Shown here piece by piece: positions 28,615 through 41,387 of a DNA stretch of 64,000 nucleotides. This DNA is from Cyanoderma ruficeps (Eukaryota; Chordata; Aves; Passeriformes; Timaliidae). Below the pieces are notes generated by a model. It was not told where the DNA came from and searched no databases. It was given only the letters and a program-made list of their open reading frames with translations. The position numbers were made by a program, and so were the translations under genes. The stretch is from positions 3,969,790 through 4,033,789 of the forward strand of contig VZDJ01007755.1 in NCBI GenBank assembly GCA_008694505.1. Reading direction: 5' to 3'. The first letter of the stretch is position 1. Every line of letters starts with the position of its first letter.

Positions 28615-31600
28615 TGTTTTCTGCTGGTAAACATTTGTCCAGGAGTCATCAGGATCAGTATTTGTAACCCAGCCTGGCCCTGTAGGGGTTGGCATTGTGT
28701 TCCTTGCCCTTGAGGAAGCCAGGAGTAAGCATGCATGTCTCTCTCCTTTCCAGGTTTAAATGAGCAGGTAACAGCAAGGTAAGAAGAGAAATGTTGCCCT
28801 GAAGAGAGTTAGTGGTTGCAAGTGCAATTTCAGGGAAGAAGCACCTGCAACCTCTAATCTTCATGTTTCTCAAGGTTTGGTGCCAGACTCTTTGATGAGG
28901 GAGGTGTGAGCATCCCACTTCCAGCCCAGCTCCCTGCCCCATAGTAGCTCAGCTCTGCAGGTGGGCAAGCACTGGATCTGGCTGTCAGCAGCAGTCCTTA
29001 TCTACCTCATCCTTCTATGTCCTTTAAACTCTATTGGTAGAGACTGCTTGCATTCATAGCAAAGGCATGCTCTGCAAAGGTGCTTGGAGCCAGCTCCGCT
29101 TAAAGAGTCAAAAATGCAAATATTAAAAATGTTGAAGAAATTCATCATGATTATGCTAAGTCTGACTATGGCAGAATGGGAGAAAAAAGATTATGCTGAT
29201 TTAGTTAAAATCTGTAGAGCTAAGTGAGCAGGACCACCTCAAGTGTTGGCACACTGGTGTGTCTACTGAGTGTTGATATTAGATGTCATGAAGTTTGGAG
29301 CTGAACCCACATGCACACACCCCTGATGTTCAGGTGGTGGTCGGACCAAAGCACCTGCCATTGTACCCTGGTAACTTTTTTTCCTATTAGGTTTTATTTT
29401 TAAATTAAAATTTAATTTTAAAAATTATATTTTATTTTTAATTTAAAACCTGAGAGCTCGTTTGAGAGATGTTTTTATGGGGCCAGAATATTTTCAGGCA
29501 GTGTTTTTTGCAACTTCTTATCTCACAAAGAGTGAGATGGCAGAAGTGATTACATTGTAGTGTACTACTTATGGACCACAGTTTTTCTTCTGTGTGTAAT
29601 CCAGAACAAAACGTCTTTCTGGCTCTTTACTGAATGTGAATGAAGCAATTGGCTATTGATTTACTTAAACAATATGACAGCTGCAAAGCAGGCAGAACAT
29701 AGATCTTGGAGGGAAGAAAGAACTTCAGACTTCTCGATAGCTTTACTCTGTAGCAGTGATCTTCATTTGCTGGGTTAGTTGCCGGACTTGTTCTCTGCTC
29801 TGGGTGCCTTGCTGTGACCCCATATCCAGCAGCAGTCAGGTGGTGATGCTAAAACTCTGTTTGGGTTTGAGTGAGAAACGAGTAGTTTTGTTCTGAGAGT
29901 CTGGTGAAGGTTTGTAATGAACAGGGGAGGTGAGGAATGCAGGCACTGCCCTGACTCTGTGCTGCTCAGTCTGTCCCTGCAGTGCTCAGGGGCACACAGG
30001 TGCTCTGACAGACCTCGCCTGGAGCCTGTGCAGGGGGAAACTCAAAAAGACTTTTTTTTTTTTGCTTTTAAAAGTGGTTTAAATACACACCTGGATGCCT
30101 CATAGCGCTGGAAGATGTTGATGCATTTGCGGGAATATTTTCCTTGTCACATTGTGTGAAATGTTTTCCACGAGGAATTTTAATTACCAGGCCACGCACT
30201 GAGAACCAGCTAAGGTTTGTGCCACCTAAATAAAACCTAATCAGAGACTCAGAGCCTTCTGTTCACAAGGGTGCAAACACAAGGGCTGCTTCTGGCTTGC
30301 TGTCCCTGCCCTGCAGCATGTGGTACACGAGCAATCCTGGTGTCCTGAGGGGCAATGCTGCCCATGGGTCACAGTACACAACCAGTCTGAGGTCTTGGTG
30401 ACAGGCAGCCTCTTACTCAGCTGTGTGCAGCCTAACGTGACACGTGTCCAGCTATCCTGGATGTTTATGGAACAGCAATAGAATAACTTTGCATAACACT
30501 GCTTCTAACATATGATGGAAGTCCTTTTGTTTCCTGGTGTATGACATCAGACAGGACTCAGTGCCTGCTCTGGTTATCAAGATGCAGGAACGTGGATAAT
30601 AGCTGTGTGCACTTGCCCTGATTACATGGACTTTGTGCTATTTCCTCATGGGAAATGAAAGGAAATAAAGCAGTTGCTTTTGCAGTGGGTGATGGTGGTT
30701 TATGGTAGGGTTGCTGGCTCGGAGAGGATGAAACTGGATGTCCCTTGGCTCAGAGCCCCAGCAGGACACTGCCACACTGTCCTTTGGGAGTGGGTGTTCA
30801 GCCACAGGGGAAAGTGTGTGTGTGTCAGTGGGTGGTTTTGTACAACACCCACCTTCTATGTGGCAAGTGTGAGGCAAGATCTCCTTAATCATGTGAAGTG
30901 CTTCTCTGTAAGGCAGCTGTTGTGTCCTCTGTCACAGAGCTCATACATGCGCTACTTTCTCTCTGAAATAATCTGCTTAATCTAACAGCCCTCCAGCTGG
31001 GAGCACAACTAGAGGCTGGGGAGGTGACTTGGGAGTTTTCCTTCTGTTGTGGTTTCTGTGGCAGAATTGCTAAAGTGGTTTTGGTGCTGACCTGATGATT
31101 TATAGGGACAAAAGCGATTGGTGTAACTGTGTGACCTGACTATTGCATAAAACAGACTCTATAATCTCATTTATCTCTAACTTCACCCCAAACATCTGTT
31201 AAATAGTCTATTACGGTGCATCAAAAAAGAGATTAGAGGGCAGAGGGCTTTTTAGCATTTGTCAGATCCTGGAAAAAGGAAGTGTTCATGTTGCCTTGAG
31301 TTCTTTCCAAAAATATTGCTCCTTGTGTAAAGCATCAGGCCCAAAACTGTGAGCAACTAAACACAGACTGTGCTGAAGTTTGCACTGCCGGGTCCCTTTT
31401 GTGAAGCCAAGTGTTCTCCTCTGGCACGAAGTGAGCCCCCTCCTCTGGAGCCTGTGGAGAGAGCTTCCATGGCAGCATTTTGTTGACTGCGTCTTGTGCT
31501 GGCTTTGTGTTTCAGGTGAACTACTGAAGACTGAGCAGTCCATGGGCTGTCAGGAGCTGTGTATTAACTTCATGCCTTTTCTGTCCCAGTTTTGAAACTT

Positions 31601-33525
31601 ACTCTTCTGCATCTTATACAAACATTCATTGTTGAAGTTTTCAACTCAGTGGCTGTGATGCAGCCCTGTGACTTTATAAATACATATAGGTTTATCACAG
31701 CAGACCAGTTTTGTACCCTATTTTTAGGCACTTGGATTAGCTGGAGTAGATTCTTATTTTGTTGATGTCTGCTTTTACCGAGCCTTTAAATATCTTGCAG
31801 AACAGCAATTTGTAAGCTTGTTAGTACCAACACTCTCCTGAGAGAAATGCAGGCACCTATGAGTCAGAAGATAATGGTGCCAGCCAGGTTAGCTGGTGAC
31901 ACAGGGAGAGATGTGAAGATGGAGCGTGTGTCTGAATAAAGAAGAATTTACTTCTGCACACTTGGGTGGTTGCCTGCCTCTCTTCTCCAATAGACGATAC
32001 CCAGAAAGGAAGGGCAGGGATTTCCCACCCTCTGGGAAGAGCATCCACCACCCTCCCACATCTCTGCAGGATTTCTGAAGTGTGATGCACCCCCAAAACC
32101 TGGTTATGGACCTGGAGAACCCAGTGAGGTGACCTGAAGGTTGAGAAGATGTGTGAAGCTGACGTGGTGTCAGAGCCATGCTCTGTGTCAGGATGATGCT
32201 GGTGTGTGATGTTTGCACTGGTAGTTCATACAATAGTCCAGATCCCTGCTGGGGACTGCTGTGTAGTGGCAAGGCTGCTGTAAGCCAGCTGTTCATGGCT
32301 ACAAACAAGAGTTGGGTCAATAAGCCATTTCTCTTGCTTTTGCACAGAGGTTGCTATCAGCCGGAACATGCAGCCTCCCTCTTTACCCTGCTATCTGTAC
32401 AAAGCTGCCAGTGCCAACTTTAGTGACTGGACTGGGTGAGGAATGGTTTTTCTGACCCTTTATTGATGGGGCTGAGGCTGCTGAGTCCCACAATGCTTGG
32501 ATTCAGAGTGTTTCCACTTCTACTGATCATGTTGGTTAAGCTTTCGTTACATGAGCATCTCCAGCCCAGCAGCAGGAAGGTATTTTTAACCCTGGGAGTG
32601 TAAACTGAGGGCTACAGGGAGGCTCTTGATGTGTCCAGCTGCTGTGGCTGGTGTGCAAATGGGGCCAGACCCTGTTCCACAGGAGATATGGGGGGCTGGC
32701 TGTGGCTGGGAATGTCATGAGCCACAGAGGAAGGCAGAGTGGGCTGAGTCCTGCTCCAGAGGGTCCCTGGGAAGGGGCTGCATGGCTCTTTCCCACTCCT
32801 TACCCACAGGGAGGATTGATGTGGGCAAGATGGGTGCTGGAGTGGTGGCAACCAGACCGTAGCTGTTCTGCACAGCTGGGGTGACTCCTCTGTCACACTG
32901 TCTCATTTCTTTAGGTGGTGAAGATGAGGGAAGGAAGGACATTACCCGAGGTACTGCACAGCCACTGAGCATCTCTGCTTTCCCCATGGAGACCCTGTGT
33001 CTGGTGAGAGCCTTGTGCCTGGCTTCAAAACAGCCTCACAGCCAGTGTGCATCACTCATGTGTCAGCTGAGGTGTGTGCAAGTCACAAAAAAAGGTCCCC
33101 TTGCAACCCTGCAGGATGGATGACAGCAGCCTTCATTCACAGCCTTGCCTGCCCCACATCAGCTTTGCACAGACCTTTGTCTTTGCTGCGTGTGGCTGAT
33201 GCACTGAGGCACAGAAGCCCAGCGTGTCAGCTGCTGGGAATGTCCATGCCAAAGAGTTTGTCCATGGAGGAAAATTATTTGAGGCTAATTTCTTAATATT
33301 TCCCCCCTAGAATATTTGTCTCTTCAGCTAATGGGATGACTCACTTGCAGTACGTTGTTGTCAGCTAAATAGCTTGGTATTTATATTTGTAAACTTTTTA
33401 AAATTGTTAGCCAGGCTTGGATTTTTATACATTGCAATTGAAACTAAATGAATAGACATTATAAGAGTCTGAATGCTGATGAACACCATTTATAAGAGTT
33501 CATTATAGATGAGTAATGTGAAACC
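28615..33525. other. Intergenic DNA between MYBL1 and VXN
   Basis: No gene recognised. It contains a T-run near 30052-30064, an AT-rich inverted repeat at 29389-29452 and several chance open frames, such as one of 143 codons on the minus strand at 31889-32320. Confidence 0.5.
29389..29452. repeat. AT-rich imperfect inverted repeat
   Basis: Begins AGGTTTTA and ends TAAAACCT, with only A, T and homopolymer-like words between. It can fold as an imperfect hairpin of about 64 bases. No target-site duplication evident. Confidence 0.5.
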
Positions 33526-34012
33526 TGGTCCAGACTATAGCGTCCAGTTCTGGGGCCCTGCAACACAAGAAAGATTTAGATGTGCTGGAGCAAGTCCAGA
33601 GGAGGGTCACAAGGATGCTCAGAGGGCTGGAGCACCCTCCCTATGGAGAGAGGCTGAGAGAGTTGGGGCTGCTCAGCCTGGAGAAGCAAAGGCTCCTTGG
33701 AAACCATACAGCAGGATTCCAGTACCTAAAGGGAGCTACAAGAGAGCTGGAGAGGGACTTTTGACAAGGGTGTGTAAAGATAGGACAATGGGGAATGACT
33801 TTAAACTGGAATAGGGTAGGTTTACATTAGATATTAGGAAGAAATTCTTTACTCAGGATAGTGAGGAACTGAACACGTTGCCCAGAGAGGTTGTGGATGC
33901 CCCATTCCTGGAAGAGTTCAAAGTCAGGCTGGTTTTTAGCAAGCTGGTCTACTGGAAGGTATCCCTGGCCATGACAGGGGCTTGGAACTAGATGATCTTT
34001 AAGGTCACTGCC
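33526..34012 (+). mobile_element. CR1 LINE, 3' portion with ORF2 remnant
   Basis: About 490 bases of CR1, forward orientation. It keeps the C-terminal ORF2 signature ([40 protein letters not shown]) and the tail words TGCCCAGAGAGGTTGTGGA, CCATGACAGGGGCTTGGAAC and AGATGATCTTTAAGGTCACT. Truncated at the 5' end and frameshifted, so inactive. The terminal short tandem repeat typical of CR1 is missing. Confidence 0.93.
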
Positions 34013-34823
34013 AAAGTGGGCTATAATTTCTGAAGTTTTTGCTATGTGTGCTGTGGTCCTTGTTACTAACGCAACACCCTTGATGAGGAGACTGTTGTTT
34101 CCTGAGCCCCACCTCTGCTTGTGCTGGCACAGCGCAGGCAGTGTCTGGTTTCACAGCATCGCTCCCGACAGGGCTGCGCTCAGGGCTCACTCCACCCAAA
34201 AGTGCCTCGTCAGACACAGGGGTGAAGAACCCCGCATGCTGCAGGGGCCTTTGCATGTCTCTTCTGCTTTATGGTCCAGTGAACCCCATCTTCCCCCAAA
34301 AAGGGAGCATCAGACAAATAGATTGTGTGCTACCTCTTGCTGTTTCACTGCTATGCAAAACGTGACGGCTCAGTAGGGAAATATCAGTCTAAAATAAAGC
34401 CGAGTCAAATGTTAGGCAGGTGAATCTGCAGGACAGGAGGTCTGATGTGGTGAAACACCTGGCTGGGACTGGGGGCTGCCAGCAAGTGTCTGCATTGATC
34501 TGCCACCTTTGGGTCAGCTCGGAGCCCTGTACCATTCCACAGGGCTTATTAATTAAAGGCTGTTAAATATGATGTCTCTTTTGGTAGGGACCCCAACCTG
34601 ATGGTTAAGAAGACCCACATCATTCACACTGCTTCCATTTCATCATTAATTGTCCCCTTCTGATCTAAACTCCTGGGCTTTTCTGGGCCTTCATCTCGCT
34701 GAATTAAATATTTAACTCCTTTTTTTCCCTTCTAAACGCTTTGGTTTTTATATTAGTGATTTGTGTGCCGATATATTTAAATAAGAGTTCTGCCACTTAA
34801 AAATGGTTTTGAATACCACATAG

Positions 34824-35309
34824 CTTAGGGTTAGGGTTGAGAGGGTCAAAGAAGCTACAGCTCCAGGAACATTTGGGCTGGAAAAGGCATGTCAAGGTTA
34901 TCCTAGCAGGGCCCCAATATTGCTGCTCCTACATCTTTCTAATCTGGACCACCCATGGGAAAGAGGACCTCAGCCCCATTGACAAGATGCCTTGAGGGTT
35001 AGGTTTAGGCTTCAGACACCTACAGAGCCTCCAGCTCCAGGGACTCTGGCACTGAAAAGGCATTACCAGGGCATCAGGACAGGGTGCCACCATTGCCACC
35101 TCCACACTCTTTAATCTGTGCCACCTATGGCAATGAGGACCTCTGGCCCAATGTCAAGCTGCCATTAGGGTTAGGTTTAGGATTAAGGTTGGGAGAGTCA
35201 AAGAGCCTACAGCTCCAGGAGCACTGGGGCTGGAAAAGGCGTGCCAAGGTGATCCTGGCAGTACCTCAAAATTACTGCTCATATGTCTTTCTAATCTGGA
35301 CCACCTGAT
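34824..35309 (+). repeat. Tandem repeat, about 176-bp unit, with telomere-like TTAGGG start
   Basis: Almost three diverged copies in the same direction. The shared word CTCCAGG sits at 34861, 35035 and 35213, giving spacings of 174 and 178. Each copy starts with TTAGGGTTAGG-type sequence, continues through CTACAGCTCCAGG, GGCTGGAAAAGGC and TCTTTCTAATCTGGACCACC, and ends before the next TTAGGG. It adjoins the retroviral remnant on its right. Family unknown to me. Confidence 0.8.
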
Positions 35310-35599
35310 TTATTCTGAGGATTTCACACAGGATTCTTCCTCAGGTTTGGTGGGAGAGCCCACTCATGAGAGGCAATTTGGTCACAAGGCTGCCAGAAGA
35401 GAATCTCTAAAAACTTATGGATGGTTTCCCCTGGACAAGATAGAAGAGGTAGTACTACAATGACTGGACAAATCATCTGAGAAACCAAGGGCAGAGAAGT
35501 GTAATATGAGCCTCAACACACTCTCTTTAATCTACATAGGTGGGGAAGAAAATGGGCTAAGCAAAATAGGGAAACTGAAAACTCCTCTCCCTTTAGGTG

Positions 35600-36590
35600 T
35601 GCAGGGGAGCAGCAGCTTGATGTATGTTGGACAGCTCACTGGTAATGGAAACGGAGACATCTGTTGAAGGTAGCTCCCAGACCCAAAACCAAATTATTAA
35701 CATTTTTAGTGGACACTGGGGCTCAGATATCAGCTCTGACTGAACAAGATGCCACCATCTGAGGAGCTGTCCCATCCAAATGGCCCTTGGCTGTGGTGAA
35801 TGTGCTAGGGGTGTCGCAGCCATGAACTACCACTGCAGTTAGTCTTACCTAACTGGGAGAAGAAGCTACCATAACTGTTACCATGGCAACAGGGGGACTT
35901 TCCTTTAAGTTTACTGGGACTGGATGTTTTAAAACTGAGAACTTGGCATGACAATCTGTGGTGCCAGTGGTTCTTTGGAACCACCAACTACCAAGGTAAG
36001 CTGTTGCAGATGGCCCCAAATCTTCCCCCTTCAAAACTAACAAATGGTCAAACCCTATCCACTGCCCTTGGGGGCCTGGGAGGGAATTGTCCCAGTCCTG
36101 GGGGACTTGAAAAAATGGGAAATTGTTATCCCCACTCACTCAGCTTCCAGTTCTCCTGTATGGCCAGTGTGAAAACCAACTGGTAAGTGTAGATTAACTG
36201 TAGACTACTGCCACCTCAGTGCTGACACAGACCCCTCAACAGCAGCCATACCAAACATCTCTGGGCTCACAGCCACCATCCAGGAGCAGGCACACAGCGT
36301 CATGACCGCTGCTGATATTAAAGACATGTTTTGTAGGGAGTCATTGCAGTGAGGGGATCAACATCATTGCCTTTGTGTATGGGGGAAACCATGTACTTTT
36401 ACAGGGGATCCTCGGGGATGCAAGAATTCACCCACCTTAGCTCACTGTGTGCTGGCAAAAGAATTGGAAAAGATACCAGTGGCAGAGGGAGTGAAAGTTT
36501 ACCCACACATTTATGATAAACTCTCAGGAGATAATCATAAGGAGGCGATTGGGATTACCCACAAAAACATCATTTCTCACCTCAAAGGTT
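35600..36590 (+). mobile_element. Decayed endogenous retrovirus: protease and reverse transcriptase remnant
   Basis: Broken pol sequence, forward orientation. LVDTGAQISAL near 35706-35738 is an aspartic protease active-site motif, interrupted by nearby stops. Reverse transcriptase traces follow: RLTVDY (36191-36208), ADIKDMF (36311-36331, the motif A region), NSPTLAH (about 36425-36446), and a ruined catalytic box near 36500-36523 where the usual Y-x-D-D reads as HIYDKL. Several stops and frameshifts make it non-coding. The NSPTL form points to a class I (gamma-like) relative. No LTRs or env were identified. Confidence 0.8.
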
Positions 36591-38339
36591 TAGGGTTTAG
36601 CTGCTCACTTGTGAATCATCTCTAGAGTTAATGCTGAGATTCTAAAAACTTTGCATAATTGTGTCTATTTGACATCTGTATTGTTTCTAGAGTTTCTTAT
36701 TGGGGTCTCATCTGAGAAATCTGACTTATTTCAATTTTTGTGTAAGTTCTGATATTGCAATTTTTCTGACTGGGTAACTTACAGAGGTAAAATTATTCTG
36801 CTGATATCAATGTTTGAGTTTAAATATTTTCTGTATAAAGTGTGTGGTGTTCCCTCAAACAGTGATGTGTCTGTGATTAATTCTTCTGGCAACCCTGTTT
36901 GCTACAGGACCTGTAAAGTGAGAGCAAAAGGGGAAGAAAGGTGGGCAAGGCATATCTGAGGTGGTTTTTTTTATGCATGAGTAGGAATGATTTTATATAT
37001 TAGCCTAACCTAAATTTACTACAGTTTATTTAAATAAAGTGGTATGCAAAGTAATTATGCATATTTTGGTGAGTAGCTCTATCATAAAGATGGTTTTGAA
37101 ATGGTGGGGAGAAATTAGAAAACTTTTTTGGGGGGGAAATGAATTATAAATGACTCTAAGTGGGATGGACTGTCACCATGCAGTCTCTTTCTGTCAGATC
37201 AGTGTCCTAGCCAGTTCTGGGGAACACCAAATTATAAATTGACATGAAACAGGTCTGAAAAATTCATCTTCTCACAGATGTTATAAATTGTGACAACAGG
37301 CTTGTGTCTAGTAAGGCCAGAGGAGATGTTTTTGGCTGCACAGTTAACAACTTCTGTCCTTGGTGGAAAAACAGTAAAGTTCACTTATTTTTGTAATCAT
37401 TATTTCACATTTTTCTGACAGTATGCTGGAGTTAACCTAATGCAGCTTTCTGTACAACTTCATCTGGAAAATGCATTGCACATCCACATCCTCTTCTATA
37501 CTCATGCTGGTATTTTTAATGCACAGCTAAAGATCAGCTATTCACAAATGAGTTCCCAGCAGAGGCCAGGACCTGGAAAAAATCTGTGCCAGCTCCTGTG
37601 GTGTGGACAGTCACTGAGAGGACACTCCCTGGCTGCTCATACTAAACATAGATGGTGTCTGTAATGGAAGAACCAGAAATGTGACAACTTTTCACCAGAC
37701 TATGAGCAGTGCAGCAGGCAGGGAATAAGTCATCCTCTAATGGAGAGCTCTGAAGTCTGAGTTTGGTGGACCATGCCCACACCATATGTATTTTTCTTTT
37801 ATCGTGAATTCTTTCCACTTGCAATCCTGAGTCACCTTCCCTAGGCTGGGCTCCTGTGGGCCTGTGCCATCCACCTCAGGCTGGGCCGTGGTTCAGCAGG
37901 GGCTCTCCAAAGTCAGGGTTGTCTTTGAGGTAAGTTCAGTGACTTTGTTGACAACTCAATTGGCTTTATTCTCTACCAGAGCCTCAAATCTCTTTCAGGA
38001 GTCTCTGTCTTGGCACTCTTATTTGATGGGAGGGAGGTGATGCAAATGTTGAGTCTGGGATGCTCTTGAGGTCAGATGTGTGAAGGTGAGGTCAGGTGTG
38101 TAAAGGTGTGTCTGATTTCTAACTGCTGACACTGCCGGGGCTTCTCTCTGAACATCTGATAACAAAATGGTTCTATCACCTGTACAATACTGGAGCTACT
38201 CACAAATATACTTTCAGGCTGTGGAGAAATTAATGCACTGTGCTATCAGGGGCTCACCTTTTTTGAGTACCACACACCTTCCTTTACTTGCCACTAAATG
38301 CTTCCCAAAAACTCTTAAGTCTCTGAGACCCGTATGTAA
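36591..38339. other. Intergenic DNA right of the ERV remnant
   Basis: No gene recognised. It may include more unrecognisable ERV sequence. It holds a short tandem repeat of about 21 bases at 38068-38110 (GAGGTCAGATGTGTGAAGGT, then a diverged copy). Confidence 0.45.
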
Positions 38340-38353
38340 CCACATGCTATTTG

Positions 38354-38359
38354 TTTATT
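38354..38359 (-). terminator. VXN: Candidate distal VXN polyadenylation signal
   Basis: Minus strand reads AAAATAAAC here, downstream of an AU-rich block. The proximal alternative is at 39995-40000. Confidence 0.4.
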
Positions 38360-39994
38360 TTGTTGTTTGTTTTTTTTAAAGAATAGAACATACTTTTAAA
38401 GCAATAAAATAAATACCTACTACAATACAAAAAATCTCCACATCAGTTCCTGGAATACAAAGAAATTAAATATGCTTCTTGTAAATAACTCCTTCTTTTG
38501 TAGATCCAAATTATAAATAAATAAATAAGAAAAGCATAAATACACATGTCAAGATACAGCAATTATTAAGAAGAAATATTAATCATCTCCACCTCCATCC
38601 TCATACTGCTCAAACTATTAATTCACAAATTAAATACTACTACAATGCAGCTTCCTCAACAAGCAAAACCCTTGCTGCCCTGGAGTGTATTTGGGTGCTT
38701 TATGGGCCTTATTAACTACAAGGGCAGGTATTGCAAATGTTCACTCTCTTAATTACACCTAATGCAGTAAATGGCCTTTTCCCAGTGTCTGTCTATCATC
38801 CTTATTTTTCCTTTGTTTAGGAAATGAGACCAGAAAAGGGAAGCAGTCATTGGCCTTCTCCCTACTCTTTGAATGTATGTACAGCCATGCAAGGGAGCAG
38901 TCCCACTGAATTTACTAGGTTTACCTATATGTGTAAAAATACATGTATGGGTTTCTGGCAGGAGTTCTATGGGCTGAGGAGGGGGCTGAAGTGTGGTTGG
39001 TGATTTCTGTAAAAAGTGTTTCAGGAGACTCTCGACCATGGGTGCAGCTTGGTTCAGTCATAGAGAACCTGACGTTGGCAGGGTCAGTGTGCTCAGACTA
39101 TTGCACAGGACAAGTGTGCCAGGCTCTAATATAAAGGTGGGGTGGACCCCTGTGAGAAACCTCTCACAGGGAACTGTCCAGGTGTGCAGCCTTCAGTGGG
39201 TGTCAGCATTGCTCTCTCATGCCAGGGCAGAGAACACATGGTCAACACTGGGTCACCAGTTCCAGCACATGGTTCACAAGGAACCGTGTTCTTCTTTCCC
39301 AGGAGCATGAAACAAAAGCTAGAGAGCAGATCATCCCTGTCTTGGCCTGCTGGGCCAGAGAAGGACTCATTAACTTTGGTAATGAGGAGGGAGAGTCTGT
39401 GTGGTTTCGAGGTGCAAAGTTTTCCTCTGAGCAGTGGAGCCCCTCTGAAGGAGGAGCCTGTGACTGAAGCAATGATGGATAGCTGAACAGGAGGGCTGAC
39501 AGAGGTATTTCATGAAGGTGTAGTGACTCCCTCTCCTTGGCAGACTCTGGACTAACTTGGCTCTAGCAACATTAAAATCCGTAGTGCATTTTTAAGTAAG
39601 AACTTCCACCCCCATCCTACTACCATTTCCACCATGTCCAGCCCTAAATCGGTTTTCCCTGTTGGCTTCCTTGCAGCCATCAGGACCAAATGCTCTGTAA
39701 AGCTACTGGTCTGTTCCATTTGTTTTCCCATCCCATGAACTTTGGTTGCTCAGGCTGTAAACCTCTCCTGTGTGCCGCTCAACCCAAAGCCAGAAGTCCT
39801 GGCTGTCTTTCCCTCCCATCCAGTTGGTCCCTTGGTACTCCTGAGCTGGTGACCCCTGAGCAGGGACAGCTGCCCCTCACTACCATGGCATTGTCTGTGC
39901 TGGCATCTCGGTGCATTTCACTGCACTGGCTGCAGGCAAACAAGTTTCAGATGGGAGCTCCTCCCTCCCTCTGCTGCTGTCACAGAGTCAGACC

Positions 39995-40000
39995 TTTATT
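39995..40000 (-). terminator. VXN: Candidate proximal VXN polyadenylation signal
   Basis: Minus strand AATAAA followed by GGTCTGACTCTGTGACA, a TG-rich downstream element. Confidence 0.4.
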
Positions 40001-41200
40001 TTTAATTTAGGCTTTGGTGCATTGGCGGTTAGGTTAGAGGTCATCATTACTATAAACAACAGGAGATACGCCTCCTCCAACTTTATATTTGAAGTTCTGT
40101 ATTTAGGGAAGCGAGTGTTTTTTATAGTAACTAGGAGAGCACTCTCAGAAGGCAAGTACTGCTCATGACTAATATAATATTGTCCATAACAGTGTGAAAA
40201 CTTTTTTTGTAGAACTATTTTGTTCTTTTTTGAGAGGAAAGCTGAAGAGGACCTGACCAACAATTTCTAAATTGAAAAAAAAAAGGTGGGGGGGGGAGAG
40301 AATTTTTTTTTAAGCAAATTCCATTAAATCCATCTATTCATAAGCACAGGTCTCTTACATGCAAATATCTTATACTTAGTCACCTAGTTGCATCATTTAC
40401 ATACTTTCCTTCCTCCTAGTATTTTGTGCACTTAATATAATATCTTTTACCACATGGCTAGAGGGTAAATTGCTGACTACCATTTCCCTCATAACCAAGT
40501 TCTACGGGCAGAAAGTATCCCTTGAGGTTATCCTGTTGCTCACAGTTTGATCTGGCAGGACACCTTAAAACACAAACCACTTGTCACATAGCAAAGTTTG
40601 GTACATATGGTCGCAAACTTGCTCAGTTCTGGCCCATTGTTTTAGAATTTTTGCATCTTTTACTCCTGCCTTGAAACATCAAAACTGAAGGAAAAGAGAT
40701 GTTTAGCATGTGTCATTCAGCCAAGCATATCGCAAGATGAGGTTTTTTATCTCATGATATGAGAGGGGAAAGACGACAAGCAGTGGTGCACAACAGGTAG
40801 ATCCCTGGGATTTAATGGCACTCTGTAATCAATCTGCTGCCTTGCAGGAATACACAAACCTCTTCGTAGGCTTCTCTTGTTGCAAGTCTGAGCTCATTCA
40901 GACAGGACACAGAAAATGGTGAATGGGTCAGCAGTAGTCTCAGCATCAAGTCAAGATGTACATCTACTGGGACAGTTGGGATTTTAGTGTAGTGCAACAA
41001 GGAAAGGCCATTGAGTTGCATCATATTCACCATTTTTGCCTTTGTCAGCCTTTCTCCCACTGTTCTGAGGCAATGGCATCAAGTAATAAAAAGGATATAA
41101 TTTTCCTGGATGAGCTGTGCTGTGTCTGTTCCCTCACTGATCCTAAAGCACCTTGTCCTGCTAAAGGACCTTCTGCCTTTCCAAGGGATGCTGAGCCTTA

Positions 41201-41387
41201 TCAGTCCGCCTCAAAGGCACTGTTTGTTGCCCCCAGGTACTCTGACTTCTTCTTGTGCTTCATCCACATCTTTCTCAGGAGGCTGGGCGTCCCACACAGG
41301 TTGCCTCCTGTCAGTGGTAGGGAAGCTTCTGCTCCTGGTGGCAGGGCCAGGTCATACTCTGTTGTCTTCCTCCAGCGCTGCCTGTGG
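41201..41387 (-). CDS. VXN: VXN coding exon 6 with stop codon
   Basis: Residues 136-197: RWRKTTEYDLALPPGAEASL, LLRKMWMKHKKKSEY and the final SAFEAD, then TGA at 41203-41201. Two acceptors six bases apart are both in frame (gttag before 41387, ccacag before 41381). The longer exon adds two residues; I chose it because it follows the T-rich tract directly. Confidence 0.93.

Larger units (their letters stand above)
38340..41200 (-). other. VXN: VXN 3' UTR (distal end uncertain)
   Basis: Sequence after the VXN stop, read on the minus strand. Two canonical poly-A signals are visible: AATAAA at 40000-39995 (1.2-kb UTR) and AATAAA at 38359-38354 (2.85-kb UTR). The distal part is AT-rich with an AU-rich element (overlapping ATTTA words around 38512-38528), which looks like a long vertebrate 3' UTR. 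Choice between the two ends is inference. Confidence 0.5.

Noticed and set aside
29389..29452. Small transposon with terminal inverted repeats
   Set aside because: Arms are mostly A/T homopolymer-like with only about eight informative bases and no target duplication.
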